Origin: Rhodosporidiobolus odoratus
Lineage: Eukaryota > Basidiomycota > Microbotryomycetes > Sporidiobolales > Sporidiobolaceae
Length of the DNA stretch: 64,000 nucleotides
Assembly: GCA_034387635.1 (NCBI GenBank)
Contig: JAOANU010000001.1
Span: 1,116,001-1,180,000 of the forward strand
Direction of reading: 5' to 3'
The notes beneath the pieces are model-generated. The model saw only the letters and a program-made list of their open reading frames with translations, did no database searches and was not told the origin of the DNA. Positions 41,072-52,522 of this stretch are shown piece after piece. The translations under genes and the position numbers were made by a program. Numbering within the stretch: position 1 is the first letter of the stretch; each line of letters opens with the position of its first letter.

Positions 41072-42376
41072 ATGGACCCATCCCGCTTATCAACCTCGGC
41101 TATCTTCGCCCATCTCCGGGATGTTCGACTCAGCCAGAAACGACTGCCGGCAGAGGTGCTCCACCACGGCGAGGAATTGGTACAGAGGGGAGCACTCAAC
41201 AAGGACAACAGTCAAGGTACCCTACATCCTACTACCCTCATCCTCAGATACCAGCCAGGCTCACCCTGGAACCTCTCCAGTGTGGGACACGATGGAACAA
41301 CTCGCGACTGCTGCCATCGAATCTGGCCAACTCTCGCTCGCAACCGTGAGCGTCCTTCCTCTGCTTCTCCCCGCCCCTGTCATGCCGAGAACTCCCTTGA
41401 CGCACCCTCACCCTCCCCTCGCAGGTCCTCATCTCGCGTCTCGCCTCCCGCTTTTCCGATTCCGCACCAAGAGTAGCCACCCTCCAAGGCATGCTCCTAG
41501 AGGGCAGGGGAGAGCTGCGACTAGCCCGCGAGTTCTACGAAGATCGACTACGCGAAGACGAGTCTGACGTGGTGCGTTGCCTGCCTGCATCTCGTTCATC
41601 CTTCTCGCTTTCCTTTCTCGCTTTCCTTTCTCGCTCACCTTTCTTCCTCTTATTCTGCTGACGCGACAGCTCTCCCGAAAACGCCTCTGCGCATTGCACC
41701 TCTCCTCTCCGCTCGTGACTCTCCCATCTTCAGCCTCTGACCTCTCTCCGACCCTTCGTCCTTATTTCGACGCCTCCCTCACTCTCTCAAAGGGCATTGC
41801 CCTCCTCACCGACTACCTCGACACCTACTACACTGACCATACATCCTGGCTCACCCTCTCCTCCTCCTACGCCCGCCTCTCCCTGTACCCTCAAGCCCTC
41901 TCTGCAGCCTCTCACGCCATCCTCCTTCAACCCAACAATGGATGGGTTCACCTCAAGTGTGCTGAACTGGCCTACACCGCCGGTGAGGTCGAAGTCGCTT
42001 GGAAAGGGTTTTTGAGAGTCATCGAGATGTCGGATGACCAAGGTATAACGGGCCAGGGTCTGCAAGGACCGGGGAGAAGGGCGGCGATGGGAGCCAAACT
42101 GGTGCGTTCTTTTTCCTCCTTTCTCTCGCTTTACCTCTTACTTTCGGAACTGATCTCTGGCTGCTGCTTTGCCTACAGTGCCTCACTCGCCTTCGTGCTT
42201 CGCCCAGCAAGCCCTCTGCGTCTATCGCCGACCCTCTGCTCGCACCGAAACACCTTGACGCGATGGAAGTCCTCCTCACCCGGTTACTGCTCGACGATTA
42301 CAGCAAGGATGGAGCAGTCGGGGCAGGAGTGATAAGGAAATGGCTAGGTAGCGGAGAAGGAGACGTAGCTCGATGA
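41072..42376 (+). CDS. EMC2: ER membrane protein complex subunit 2 (TPR protein)
   Basis: The start at 41072 (MDPSRLSTSAIFAHLRDVRLSQKRLPAEVLHHGEEL) is followed by short exons. The frame continues through SQAHPGTSPVWDTMEQLATAAIESGQLSLAT, VLISRLASRFSDSARVATLQGMLLEGRGELRLAREFYEDRLREDESDV, LSRKRLCALHLSS, and the TPR pair DHTSWLTLSSSYARLSLYPQALSAASHAILLQPNNGWVHLKCAELAYTAGEVEVAWKGFLRVIEMS. The end is LLTRLLLDDYSKDGAVGAGVIRKWLGSGEGDVAR. The RV..LQG..LE..G...A...Y and SRKR arrangement is that of EMC2, a cytosolic scaffold subunit of the EMC that inserts tail-anchored and multipass proteins in the ER. It converges with the LeuRS gene, about 140 bp between stops. Confidence 0.82.
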
Positions 42377-42517
42377 TCCGTGTCAAAAGCGACTTTGGCC
42401 GCGGCCCCCCCAATGACTCTCCCCCTTTTCTCGGACGCTCTCCCGAGTCTTGCGGCCAAACGCGCATTTTTCCCCGCTGTTCAGTACAATGCCCAATCAG
42501 GAACCCCACTCTACGAG

Positions 42518-45500
42518 CTATTCAGTGTTGTAAAGCACAATCGTGGGTGCGCCCGGTTCAGCTCGATCAACTATTTGAGCCTCGTAGCCAGGCTTTCCAA
42601 CCTCTGACGCATCGTCCGAGTAGGCGACATCGATTTGCATGCCGAGAGAACGCGTGAAGAAGTTCATGGCGGCGTTGAGGGTGTCGACTTCGGAGAAGAG
42701 GAGTTGGCGGGACATGGCGGTCGAGTAACCGAGGGTCGAGATTCGTTTCTGTTGGTTCGACCGGCAACATTAGCTAGCGCTCGGTGTAACGGATGAGAGA
42801 GGGAGAAGAGACGACGCACGGTAAGCTGAGCCACGAACGGCATGTATCGCTTATCCTTGATCAACCCCTTCGCAGTCAACAACTCCTTAACCTTCTTGTT
42901 GTCCACCGACTTGGTCTCCTCCACCCAAGCCTCCTTGACAACCTCCACCGCCGTCTCTTGCCACTCTGGGAAACTCTTCGCCACCCAGATCTTGCACGCC
43001 TTGGGTTTGGCCGGGTCGAATCCAGTGTTGGCTCCCTTACCCTTTGCCTTCTTCTTGGCAAAGCTGAGTTCGGCATCGCGAATCTCCTTGACCTTGCTAC
43101 GAACGTAGGTGGCCGCGTCGGTGATACCCTGATCGGCAGGCGCGTCGGCTTTGGGGAAAGGAGCGAGTTGAACCGAAGTGGATTCCGAGAGGATGGTCGA
43201 CCAGACGTGCTCGGCGACGTGAGGGGCGATGGGGGTGATGAGGAGGGCTTGGATGCGAATGAATCGGAGAGCAAGGTCGACGTGCATGCCACCTTCCGAG
43301 GCGGTCGCCATCTGGTACAGGTCGCGGGCCGAGAGGAGCTGGTAGAACCCGACCTTGAGCGCGTCCTTGTACAGCGCCTTGTCGTACGACTCGTAGGCAA
43401 GCGCGATCGCCTCGTTGATCTCGTTGGCGAAGATCTTGTCCCAGAGAAGGTTGGCCTCACCACGGCGGAGCTGACCTTGGGTCTTGACCACCTCGTCGCA
43501 CCAGTCGATGAGGGTGTGGAGGCGCAAGATGGCGGCGTTGGCGGTAGCCTCCTCGAAGTTGGCGTCCTCGATCGAGTCACCGGCGTCGGCGAGGGTAACA
43601 CGGGTTGCGTCGGCACCGAACTTGACGAGCGAGTCCTTGAGCGTGAGCGAGTTACCGGTCGACTTGGACATCTTTTCGCCGTTGAGCATGAGGTGACCAT
43701 TGGCGCGCATAGCTCGGGGCCAGTGCTCCTCACCAAAGAGGGCCGAGTGGACGTAGATGCAGAAGGTAAGGTGGTTGGGGATGAGGTCCTTGCCGGAAGA
43801 ACGGATGTCCATGGGGTAGAAGTACGAGAACTCGGCCTTGAGGCGGTTGAGGTTCTCGAGAGAGACAGGGGAGTCGGCAGGGAGGGAGCCGTTGGCGTAG
43901 ATGTACTCCCACATTTCGTCCGTCATCTGTTCGGCTGTGATACCGAGAGGGCCGACTACGGAGCCGTCGATGGGAGGACCGTGGAGAAGATGCGCGATGG
44001 TGTAGTAGGCCATGTAGATGGTGGAGTCGGAAAGGGATTCGACGAGGAATTGCGGGTCCCAGGGAAGCTTCGAGCCGAGACCGTAGGAACGGGCGCATGC
44101 CCACTGACGCAGCCAGGCAAGGGTCTTCTCGAACCCGTTGCGGGTCTCGTCCTGGTAGGTGTTCATACGGGAGAGGAGGCTGCGGCAGAAAACGGTCAGC
44201 CAGAGTGACGGGCGATAGGTAGCCATCGACGCACGTCTCCGCCTTCTTGAGCCAGCCCGCCTCTCCGTAGTCGAGGTACCACTGGTCACAAAGAGCGACA
44301 ACGCAAGCATCGTTCGATCGAGACATGACGGGGTTCTCCGGTTCCGAGTAGATGAAGGCGAGGTCGTCGGCGATGAGCTCGTCACGGATCACGTTCTTGA
44401 CGTCCTCGACCTTCTGGCCCTTCCACTTCTCCACCACCATCTTGCCGCTGTAGAAGCCCTCCTTGTAGGCGAGCTCCTTAGCCTCCGCGAGCTGCTTCGT
44501 GTCCTTCGGCGAGTTGATCTTCATCTGCTCGACGATCGCCTTGGCGGTGAACTCGCCATAGGTCGGGGTCTCGAGAACGTGGACGGGCTCGGCGGCGACC
44601 CACTCGGGCTCAATGTTGTAAAACTCGGGCTTCTTGCGCAAGTCGAGCCAGGTGATGTAGTCATCGGGCGAGTCGGAGGGCATGCAGATAACGATAGCGG
44701 TACCCTTGGTGTCCTTGATGGAGTCCATGGGCACGACATAGACCTCCTTGTGGGCGGAAAGGGCCGGGTGGACCTTCGTTCCGAGAAGCTCGGCACCGGT
44801 AAGCTCGCCAATCGACTCGACCTTGTTCTCGGTCCGAAGGAGACCCTGGTAGGCCATGTTGCGGGCGGAGTGCTCGGTAGCGATGTAGTAGCATTCCTCC
44901 TTGCCGTTGGCGGTAGACGCGGGGTAGATGCCGTACTTGAGGTTGGTGCCGACAAAGAGGTTGGTGACACCGTACATCGTCTCGGACCGGAGGGTTGCGG
45001 CGACGAGGCAGACCTTCTTGTCGCCGACAAGCTCCTTCACTCGAGATGCGCGCTCGCCCCACTGCGTGACGGCGAGCTTCATAGCAACGTACTCCTGCGG
45101 GCCAACACCCTCGCCGGATTGCCGGTCGTGGTCCATGCAGGGCTGCCCGTCCTTCGGCGAGTAGATAGTGTAACGCTTGCCGAATTCTGCAGGTGATCAC
45201 GATGGCAATGTCTCAATGCCGGGGAAAAGGATAAAGAGGTATGCGCAATGTAGCCAAGTGTGACGCACTGATGTAACCGAGACCATGGAGCTTGTTCATC
45301 TGCCATCGGACAAAGGAGTCGTAGTAAGGGTTCGCGGGGGTGGTGATGAAGGAGCGGCGCCAGTCGATACGAGAACCGAGGGCGTTGAGGTCGTTCTCGG
45401 CAATAGGGGGGAAGTACTTGAGCCAGTGGTACGGGTCGGCGAACTGCTTGATCTCGGATCGGGGGACGCCTGTGCAAGAGAGGTTTTCAGATCGCGGGGG

Positions 45501-46383
45501 ATTGGGGAGGAAAACCAACAAGTACGCACCAATGGATTCCATAATCTGGAACTGGTACTGCAGACCCGTGCTCTTCGCCGCCAACTTGCCCTTCTTTGCC
45601 TTACTCGGGTCACTCGGCGCCGCCGGGGTAGTCGCCGAGGTCGTCGCGACTCCTGCAGCGTTTCCGGGCGCATCCGAGTCCGCGACCTTCTCTTCCACCT
45701 CCTCCGGCTGTCCGTACTTCTCAAAGTCGGGACCGAAGAGCTCCATCTCGCGGATGAGCTTGTCGGAAGCGGCCTTGATAGGCATACCGGTCTAGAAGAG
45801 AAAGCAAAGGTAAGCTATTTGTTTCTGACAATACTCGAAAGCACTTGACATTGTCCTCTGCCGATGACATGATGCGAGGCAGGGGCGACGTGGGTGTCAC
45901 ATCCCAGCGCGATTGAGTGAACGTACAGCGTGGAAACCGAAAGGCCAGAGAGCGCGCTTTCCCCTCATGCGCTCGAAACCGGTGAGGAATTCGATCTTGG
46001 AAATGGTGAAGCCGTGTCCAAGGTGGAGCGAGCCGTTCATGTACTGCAGAGTGGTGTGGGTGAGCATGGCTCGTTTGCAAGCGGGACAAGGGACTGAAAA
46101 GGAAGCGGAGAAGGCATAGGCAGAGGAAAAGGAAAAGAAAAGTAAAACGGACCGGGTAGGGCATCGTCGCCAATACCTTCGGGTACTTTTTCCTGAGCTC
46201 CTCGGCATGCTTGGCAAAGTCCTCAGTGGGGATCTCTGCTTCGCCGGTCGAATAAGGCGAGTTTTGCTCAAAGAGTTTCTCGCTGTTCCAGCGTTTTTGT
46301 GCCTTGTTCTCGAGGGCGATGAGGAAGTCGCGCTTGGCGGTGTTTTGCGCCGGGGGTGCGACGGTCGAGGTCGGCTTTGACAT
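42518..46383 (-). CDS. CDC60: Cytosolic leucyl-tRNA synthetase
   Basis: The start at 46383 ([33 protein letters not shown]). The class I HIGH motif is in [19 protein letters not shown], split from the preceding ATMPYP by an intron. The next segments are [20 protein letters not shown], a lineage-specific Ala/Thr-rich insert, and [16 protein letters not shown]. The large editing (CP1) domain is at about 44200-45150 ([40 protein letters not shown]). The KMSKS motif is in [12 protein letters not shown] (about 43670-43690). The anticodon-binding and C-terminal regions end with [19 protein letters not shown], stop 42518. It charges tRNA-Leu with leucine. Six or so introns, mostly in the 5' part. 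No N-terminal mitochondrial presequence is visible, and the type is eukaryotic cytosolic. Confidence 0.96.
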
Positions 46384-47337
46384 GATTGGGCAGGTGGGGC
46401 GGATGAGGGAGTTTCGAGATGATGAGGAGAGGTGAAGGAAGGGAGGGCGCCACGAGCGTGCGCTGAAGAGGCGGGACGTGGTGGGAGAGGGAGAGAGTCC
46501 GGATAAGATTTTATCCGAATCTAGAATGCAAGCCTAATACAGCAGCGAGTGGTGCGGGAAGGAGATGAAGCGGAGTTGAGTCGAACTTCTGCTTTTACCT
46601 GTTCTCGCTTTTTCGGCACCCGCTATGATTATGCTGATATCCTAGGAACCGTCGCAACGTCGTGACTGCGAAGCTCGCCATTTTACACTGTGTTCCGTGG
46701 CGAATACAGCAACCCAAGACCCGTCTTCCTCGACTTCATCGAAGGCTTTGTGCAAGCGCGACCACCACGAGTTGGGGGGTCTAGCCTGGTGGAGGAGCTC
46801 GTACAGAAGCTGAAGCGAGGAGTGGACAGGCGGGCGACTCTTTCTCGACATCGCTGTTGCGTTCGCCTCCGTCGATTCTTCCGCCGTGCTCCTTGCGAAT
46901 CCCTTCAAACCTCGGATGCCGATGCACATTCACCAAGCTACAGCGATCAATAGCTGCAATCGAAGTCTGCAGTCGGAACAATCCTCCCGACTTTGCCTTT
47001 CTGTTCCTTCCTCTGCCACCCGGGGGCCTCAACCTTTCGCTTGACCTCTCGTCCTTTTTGCTTCCGTACCCTGCGCCCTCCCCGGGGGCTCTCTACGCCG
47101 CCGTCCCATGGGAGGAAGCCCCTGTATGGCTTCGGTTGTTGCACGAATCAGATATTAGCTCGCTTTGCTTAAAGCTTTCGATCTCTTCCGTTCACCTCGA
47201 GCGAAACACCACGCTCTAGCCTGCAAACTGATTGGAAAGACTGCGTTATGTGCTGCATTGTACTCTATGACACAGCTGTAAGCTAGCTTTCTGACTTGAA
47301 CAACAAAGATCACCCCGCATGAACGCCCTGGGACAGC
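46384..47337. other. Intergenic region upstream of LeuRS / downstream of SNF4
   Basis: About 950 bases, the longest gene-free gap here. It should include the LeuRS promoter near 46384-46550 and the SNF4 3' region. A 120-codon open frame on the + strand (46857-47219) has no recognisable domain and is not counted as a gene. No RNA gene or repeat seen. Confidence 0.45.
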
Positions 47338-49810
47338 CTACTCAACCGCCTCCCCCTCCACCACATCCTCCAACCCCAACCCAGCCCTCAACTGCGCCGC
47401 CAACTCACTCGCCCCGACTCCGGCCGCATCCGTAGTGGCTTCACTGCCCCTTCGACTCGTAGCTTTACTTCCGCCGCCGAGGGAGGAGGCCGCATCGGTT
47501 TCGAGGAGAGAAGCGGCGTCCATGTCGGTTTCGGTCCCGCTTGTGGTTTTGTCGAGATTGGCAATGTGGACACCTCGGAGACCGTGAACGCCTGCTCAGA
47601 AGCGGTGTCAGTGACGTGAAGAACGATACAATCTGAGAAACCACAAAAGGCGGATTTGAAAGCGAAAGAAGAGGTGACAAAGACGCACCTAGTCCCGGTA
47701 CTTCCATCCCCTTGAGGTTCTCATGCCCAACCAAAAACCTAAGCACGTCACTCAAACTAAGCACCCCAACCAAGCTTCCCTTCTTCCTCGCCGGCCTACC
47801 CTCCACAGCGGGAACGTCCTCCGGTTCAACGATGACGAAGCGGTGGCAGCGTTTCTCGCGGACAAAGGCGAGGACTGAGGCGAGGGTATCGGCAGGGGTG
47901 CAGGTCATTACGCCCGTGAAGTCCGGCGAGCGGCGGTTGATGGCGTCGGCAACGGTGGAGTCGAGGACTTGGTAGGCGTTTTGACGGACGAGGTCCTGTA
48001 GCCCAGCAGAATGGAGTGCGGTCAGTGAGACGTAAGGCAATACACTTAGACAAAGAGGCACGCACGACAATATCGACAGTCTCGTACAAGTTCAGCACGA
48101 CGCCGTTTTCATCGACAATGGGAACCGCACTAATTCCCCGCTCACTGAAGATGTGGACGACATCAAACACGCTCGTATCCATAGTCGCCGTACTAAGTGG
48201 CCAGAAGCGATCGCTCACGCCCATCGTCCTTGTCGAGTCCTGCTCAGTGTTGGAGCTCTGGGCGACCTTCTGAGCGGATGTAGCAGCCGCGAGGTCGGAG
48301 CCTTGAGCGGATGATGGCTCCTCGGCTGGGATGGGAACGGCGGAGGTTGACGCAGAAGCGGGATCGGTAGCGGCTGTTGGGGTGTCGTCGCCTCGGGTGG
48401 TTGTCCCGCTCGAGGTACCCGTAGCAGCCCCGACCCCCTCACCAGCGAGTTGCTGATCCAACAGAGGCTCCTGACTGCGTTTGCCATGCGCCTCTCCCGC
48501 ATCCATAGCTGAAGCGTGTGAGGCCGCCTCAGATACTCCCGGCATTTCGAGGTCGCCGGGAACGACACTGGGAGCTCCCAGCGGGGACGCTGCTGTAGAC
48601 GCAGTAGTCGAAGGCGCAGCGGAAGGTCCGACAGAGGGGAGTGTCGATGTGGCGTCGGGCGGAGGTTCGTACCAGGCGCAATAGGAACCGATGCCGAGGG
48701 AGCCGATAGATTGGTCGAGGCGGGCGCAGTCATGTGCGCACTGCAGGGCGATCACGAGCAGGTCAGCCACGGGTTGGAAAGGCAAAGCCTGGGAAAGCCA
48801 GGCTAGAATAGCTGAGGTAGAACGCTCACATTGATGGCAATAAACTTGAGCACACGATACTGCGTCAAGACCGATATGATCGTCTCTTTGCCGGTCTTGT
48901 CGTCTCGGTCGACGAGCGGTAACCGGCGGGCATGCGTACGGACCAGCGCAGCACACGCATCGGAGAGGGGTTGATCGGGATGGACGGAAACGGTGGGTGG
49001 AGGGGCGACGTCAATAGCTTGTTCGATCTCTGCATATGGCGCACAAGAGATGAGTGATGAGTCCTATGACGATCAAATCGCTCATGATGCAATGCGGAGC
49101 AAAGGTAGAGGGACTATGGGCATCTTTTGCTGGAGGGGAGAAAGTCAAGGGAGAAACGGTTGCGGCTGCTACGCACTTCGCAAACTCTCAAGCTGGAACG
49201 CCTCGACTTCGGCGACTACGTTATCGTACTCGTGCGCCGTCAGGTAGTAGTACTGAATCAGGTGGACGACGTCGGCCAGGGTGAACATGCCGGCGAAGCG
49301 ATGTGTGGTCGAGTCGTAGAGAGGGGCTGATACAACGCCTACAGGATTCATACTTCAGCACTATTCCCGTACGGAAGTGTCCTGGGAAGGCTCGGGGAGA
49401 TAGGGAGCTGCTGCCATTCCGTGCCAGAAGAAACGGCGAGAGAGCCTTACCATTTGTGACTAATGCTTGCAGACTCTTGGTGATCCCGAGCTTGTTGTCA
49501 AAGACAATCAGCCTGTTTGCGAAAGTACAAGTGAATAGGTGGGACGAGGTGACATGGCAAGGAAGAAAACGAACCTGAAGCTCTCGGGGAGAATGTCATA
49601 ACAGCTCTTGCTACCTAGGAACGCCCTGATGCCTTCGAGCGCTCGCCGTGTCCGTTCTGGCGCGTTCGTGCCGGCCGTGGTCCTAGTGCGAGGTGTCATT
49701 CTGGTTCTGGCAGCCAAGGAGGTCGAGGTGGAAGGGGAAGGATTGGTAGTCCCAGGAACAGATGGTACAGGCGTCGCCGGCATTGACCTCGTAATGCCCT
49801 GTTCTGCCAT
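47338..49810 (-). CDS. SNF4: AMPK gamma subunit (Snf4) with four CBS repeats and a long insert before CBS3
   Basis: The start at 49810 opens a Ser/Thr/Pro-rich leader (MAEQGITRSMPATPVPS...). CBS1 begins FLGSKSCYDILPESFRLIVFDNKLGITKSLQALVTNGVVSAPLYDSTTHRFAGMFTLADVVHLIQYYY, the standard SNF4 pattern. CBS2 includes SVHPDQPLSDACAALVRTHARRLPLVDRDDKTGKETIISVLTQYRVLKFIAIN. The family order is then broken: after RLDQSIGSLGIGSYCAWYEPP there are about 155 low-complexity residues before RFWPLSTATMDTSVFDVVHIFSERGISAVPIVDENG (CBS3). CBS4 is SPDFTGVMTCTPADTLASVLAFVREKRCHRFVIVEPED...LVGVLSLSDVLRFLVGH. The tail is disordered to TAG at 47338-47340. It senses adenine nucleotides in the Snf1 kinase complex. Confidence 0.92.
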
Positions 49811-50516
49811 TCCCTACGTCTGGAAGGTGTTGTCGAGGCTGCACAGTGGCCGAAGAGTGAGGTCGGGTGGGGGAGATGGAGTGTATCGGTCAAGGCGTTG
49901 CAGAGGCAGGAAGTATCGCGCAGTACGTCGTGATGTTGATTCGAATAGTTCTGTCCGTATTGATATGCTTCGTATCGCTGCTGAGGCGGACGAGTGAGGA
50001 TGAGCGAAGTGAGGGATCAACCATCTCTGACCTGTTACCGCTGCCGCAAGGCTTAGCTATGCCGGCGAGCTCGTCGAGGTCTACACTATATGCTTCTGTA
50101 CATCTACTCGTCCTTTGTATCGCTCTCGCCCTGGCCAACTTCGACCGCGGTCTCATCAACTTGAAATCCTTTGCCTCAAACATGCGCTCGCCGAGCAGTC
50201 ATGCCGCGATGGAAGCTGTCACGGCGGCAAATTCAGCAGTGTCTACGCTGTAGTCCGAGCGTAAAATCTACCTACCCGGCGTATATTGACGACCTCGGTA
50301 TCGTCTTTCGTCTACATGCGGGCGGCGTCTCCACCCTTCCTGCGTGATACTGGCGCTTGCGTTCGGTAGGCTTGCTAGGTCGCTGCTCCTCGATTCGCTG
50401 GAACCGTCCCTACCCGCACGCTGATTGCACTTGAGCCGTCTCCGCCGCATCGGCCGACTTGCTCTTATCGGGTATCTCCCTCTTTTCCCTTTACTGGACT
50501 ATCAGTACTCGCAAGT
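49811..50516. promoter_or_regulatory. Divergent intergenic region, SNF4 / dioxygenase, with a doubtful open frame
   Basis: About 700 bases between divergent genes. A + strand frame at 49867-50253 (128 codons) contains two hydrophobic stretches (IVLSVLICFVSLL; LLVLCIALALA), but it overlaps the SNF4 promoter and has no recognisable homology. It is not counted as a gene. No other feature was seen. Confidence 0.4.
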
Positions 50517-52388
50517 ATGACAATCGACGTACCCATCATCTCGCTTCAGTGTATCAAGCAGCCCGAGCGGAGGAAAGAGGTGGCTGAACAGGTTGGAAAA
50601 GCAGCGCGGGACAGTGGGTTCTTCCAGATTGTAAGCTCCGTTTCCAGCCAGGCGCTCGCGAGTTTCAACTACAAGAATGGGCTGCTAAGCCTCCCGTCCG
50701 CAGGTCGACCACGGCGTGTCGCAAGGTAAGCGACACCGCGTCCACGGGATTTGTTCCAGTTTCTCATCGACATCGATGCATGGGAGAGCATCGCGCTGAT
50801 TACGGACTGACTCGATCACACTACTGATCGCTTCGCATATACAGACTTAATCGATAGTGCATTCGCTATGGCCAGACAAGCATTCTCCCTCCCGCTCGAA
50901 GAAAAGCAAAAGTATGCGAGGGATCCTGTCACCAACCGTGGGTTCGATGTGTGTGTTGTACTTCCTTCCGTCAGCAAAGCCAAGATGACGAACCATTGCC
51001 GTTTAGCCTTGGGGGACAAGCTCTGAAAGGCGCCATCGGTAAGTCATTTTCTCCCTCCTTCGTGCAAGTCTCAGGACGCTGATTGTGGTTGTACAGGTAT
51101 CGGTCACGATGATCAGCAAAGCAACGGCAACGTCGCGGATGAGGGCACACCTGACCTGAAAGGTCTGTCCTTCGGGCATGACTGACATGACCAACGGAAC
51201 AAAGCTGATTGTTCTTTCGTGCTTTTCTGACAGAGGGATGGATGATCGGTCCTCGTATGTTCTTCATCGTATCAGGAAGACCCTTTAGTGACACATCAAA
51301 GAGCAGACGGAGTTGACGAAACGCACGAGTACTCGGGACGATTCGGTCACGGAGCTAACAAACTCCCGCCCGACTCGCTCGTTCCGGGCATGCGGGACCT
51401 CATGCAAGAGTGCGCTCCCCGTTCTTTTTTTCTTGTCAAACAATACTCACACAAGTCTTCCCTCAGCTACTACGCAGCTATGCTTGCTCTCTCAACAGAG
51501 ATCATGAAGCTCGTTGCCCTCTCGCTCGACATGCCAGAAGATACTTTCCACGAGCTATGTCGGAATCCAGCAGCCGCACTTCGCTTGTTACACTATCCGG
51601 CCGAGCTGTGAGTTACGTCGAGGCCAACCCTGGCTGTTGTGAATGACGGGAGACGTCGTCGGCAAACTGACCTTCTCAAACTGGATTCGGCCCTCCTTCT
51701 TGCGCCTGCCGCGCGCAGCAAGGGTACGGGTGCAGGGCAGCACAGCGACTTTGGCTTTTGCACCATCCTCGGTAGGCTCGATTTCTTCTCACCTAGTCAG
51801 GGTGCCGTCTTCCGCGCTTGCAGTTTCCGCCTTTCGAGCCCGGGTGCAGCTTCCAAGTCCGACGATTTCTGACGAGCATCCGCTGTCGATTCGCATCTTT
51901 CATCTACGCAGCTACCTCCGGCGCCCCGGGCCTCGAGCTTCACCCTCCCAACTCCGCCCCCGACACCTGGATCCCAGTCGAACCCGCCGCCGGGGCATTC
52001 ATCGTCAACGTCGGCGATCTTCTCTCCCTGTACACGGGGGGCGAGTACAGGAGCAGTCTACACCGCGTGATGAACAAGAGTGGAAGGGAGAGGTATTCGA
52101 TACCGTTCTTTCTGGTGCGTGCGGCTTTACTGCTCTTTCGGCCCTCTCCAACGTTTTCTCGGTCTTGCCGCGCTCGTGTCGCAATCACACATGTCTTGTG
52201 GTAGCTGTGCTGATGCAAGACTTGCGCTACATCAGGACGGCAACTCGGACGTGCTTGTGTCCCCCGTCCGCAGCGCAGGCAAGTACAAAGCAGTGACGGT
52301 GGACCAATATCTGCAGATGAAGTTCAATGCAAGCTACTACGACAAGGCGGCGGAGGAGACGATGAAAGCGGTTGTAGGCCATGCTTGA
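50517..52388 (+). CDS. 2-oxoglutarate/Fe(II)-dependent dioxygenase (isopenicillin N synthase-like family)
   Basis: About nine exons from MTIDVPIISLQCIKQPERRKEVAEQVGKAARDSGFFQI-VDHGVSQDLIDSAF, the classic DIOX_N start (DSGFFQIVDHGV). It continues with FSLPLEEKQKYARDPVTNRGFDV, LGGQALKGAIG and PDLK-EGWMIG, a pattern also seen in fungal thymine- or xanthine-dioxygenase-like enzymes. The catalytic core shows GQHSDFGFCTIL (Fe ligands His and Asp), GLELHPPN and VNVGDLLSLYTGGEYRSSLHRVMN (third Fe ligand His). 2OG is held by the RYSIPFF Arg-x-Ser. The frame ends AAEETMKAVVGHA, TGA 52386-52388. It oxidises an unknown small molecule with O2 and 2-oxoglutarate. All ligands are present, so it should be active. 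Confidence 0.88.
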
Positions 52389-52522
52389 CTTGGCAAGTGC
52401 TGGATTCAGTGTTTTTTTCGCCATGGTGTTCCTCGAGGGCTCTCTCGCTCGCGACGGACATGCAGAGTCTCAGGCAGCTGAGGACGACTTGAAACGAAAG
52501 CAAGAAACCCCTGAATAGCAGA

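Noticed and set aside
42793..44208. 471-codon open frame on the + strand
   Set aside because: It is exactly antisense to the conserved leucyl-tRNA synthetase exons and its sequence is a mirror of biased GC-rich codons.
46857..47219. 120-codon + frame in the gap before LeuRS
   Set aside because: No domain, no splice or leader support; treated as noise.
49867..50253. 128-codon + frame with two hydrophobic stretches
   Set aside because: It overlaps the SNF4 promoter, has no recognised family and no clear leader; too weak to call.
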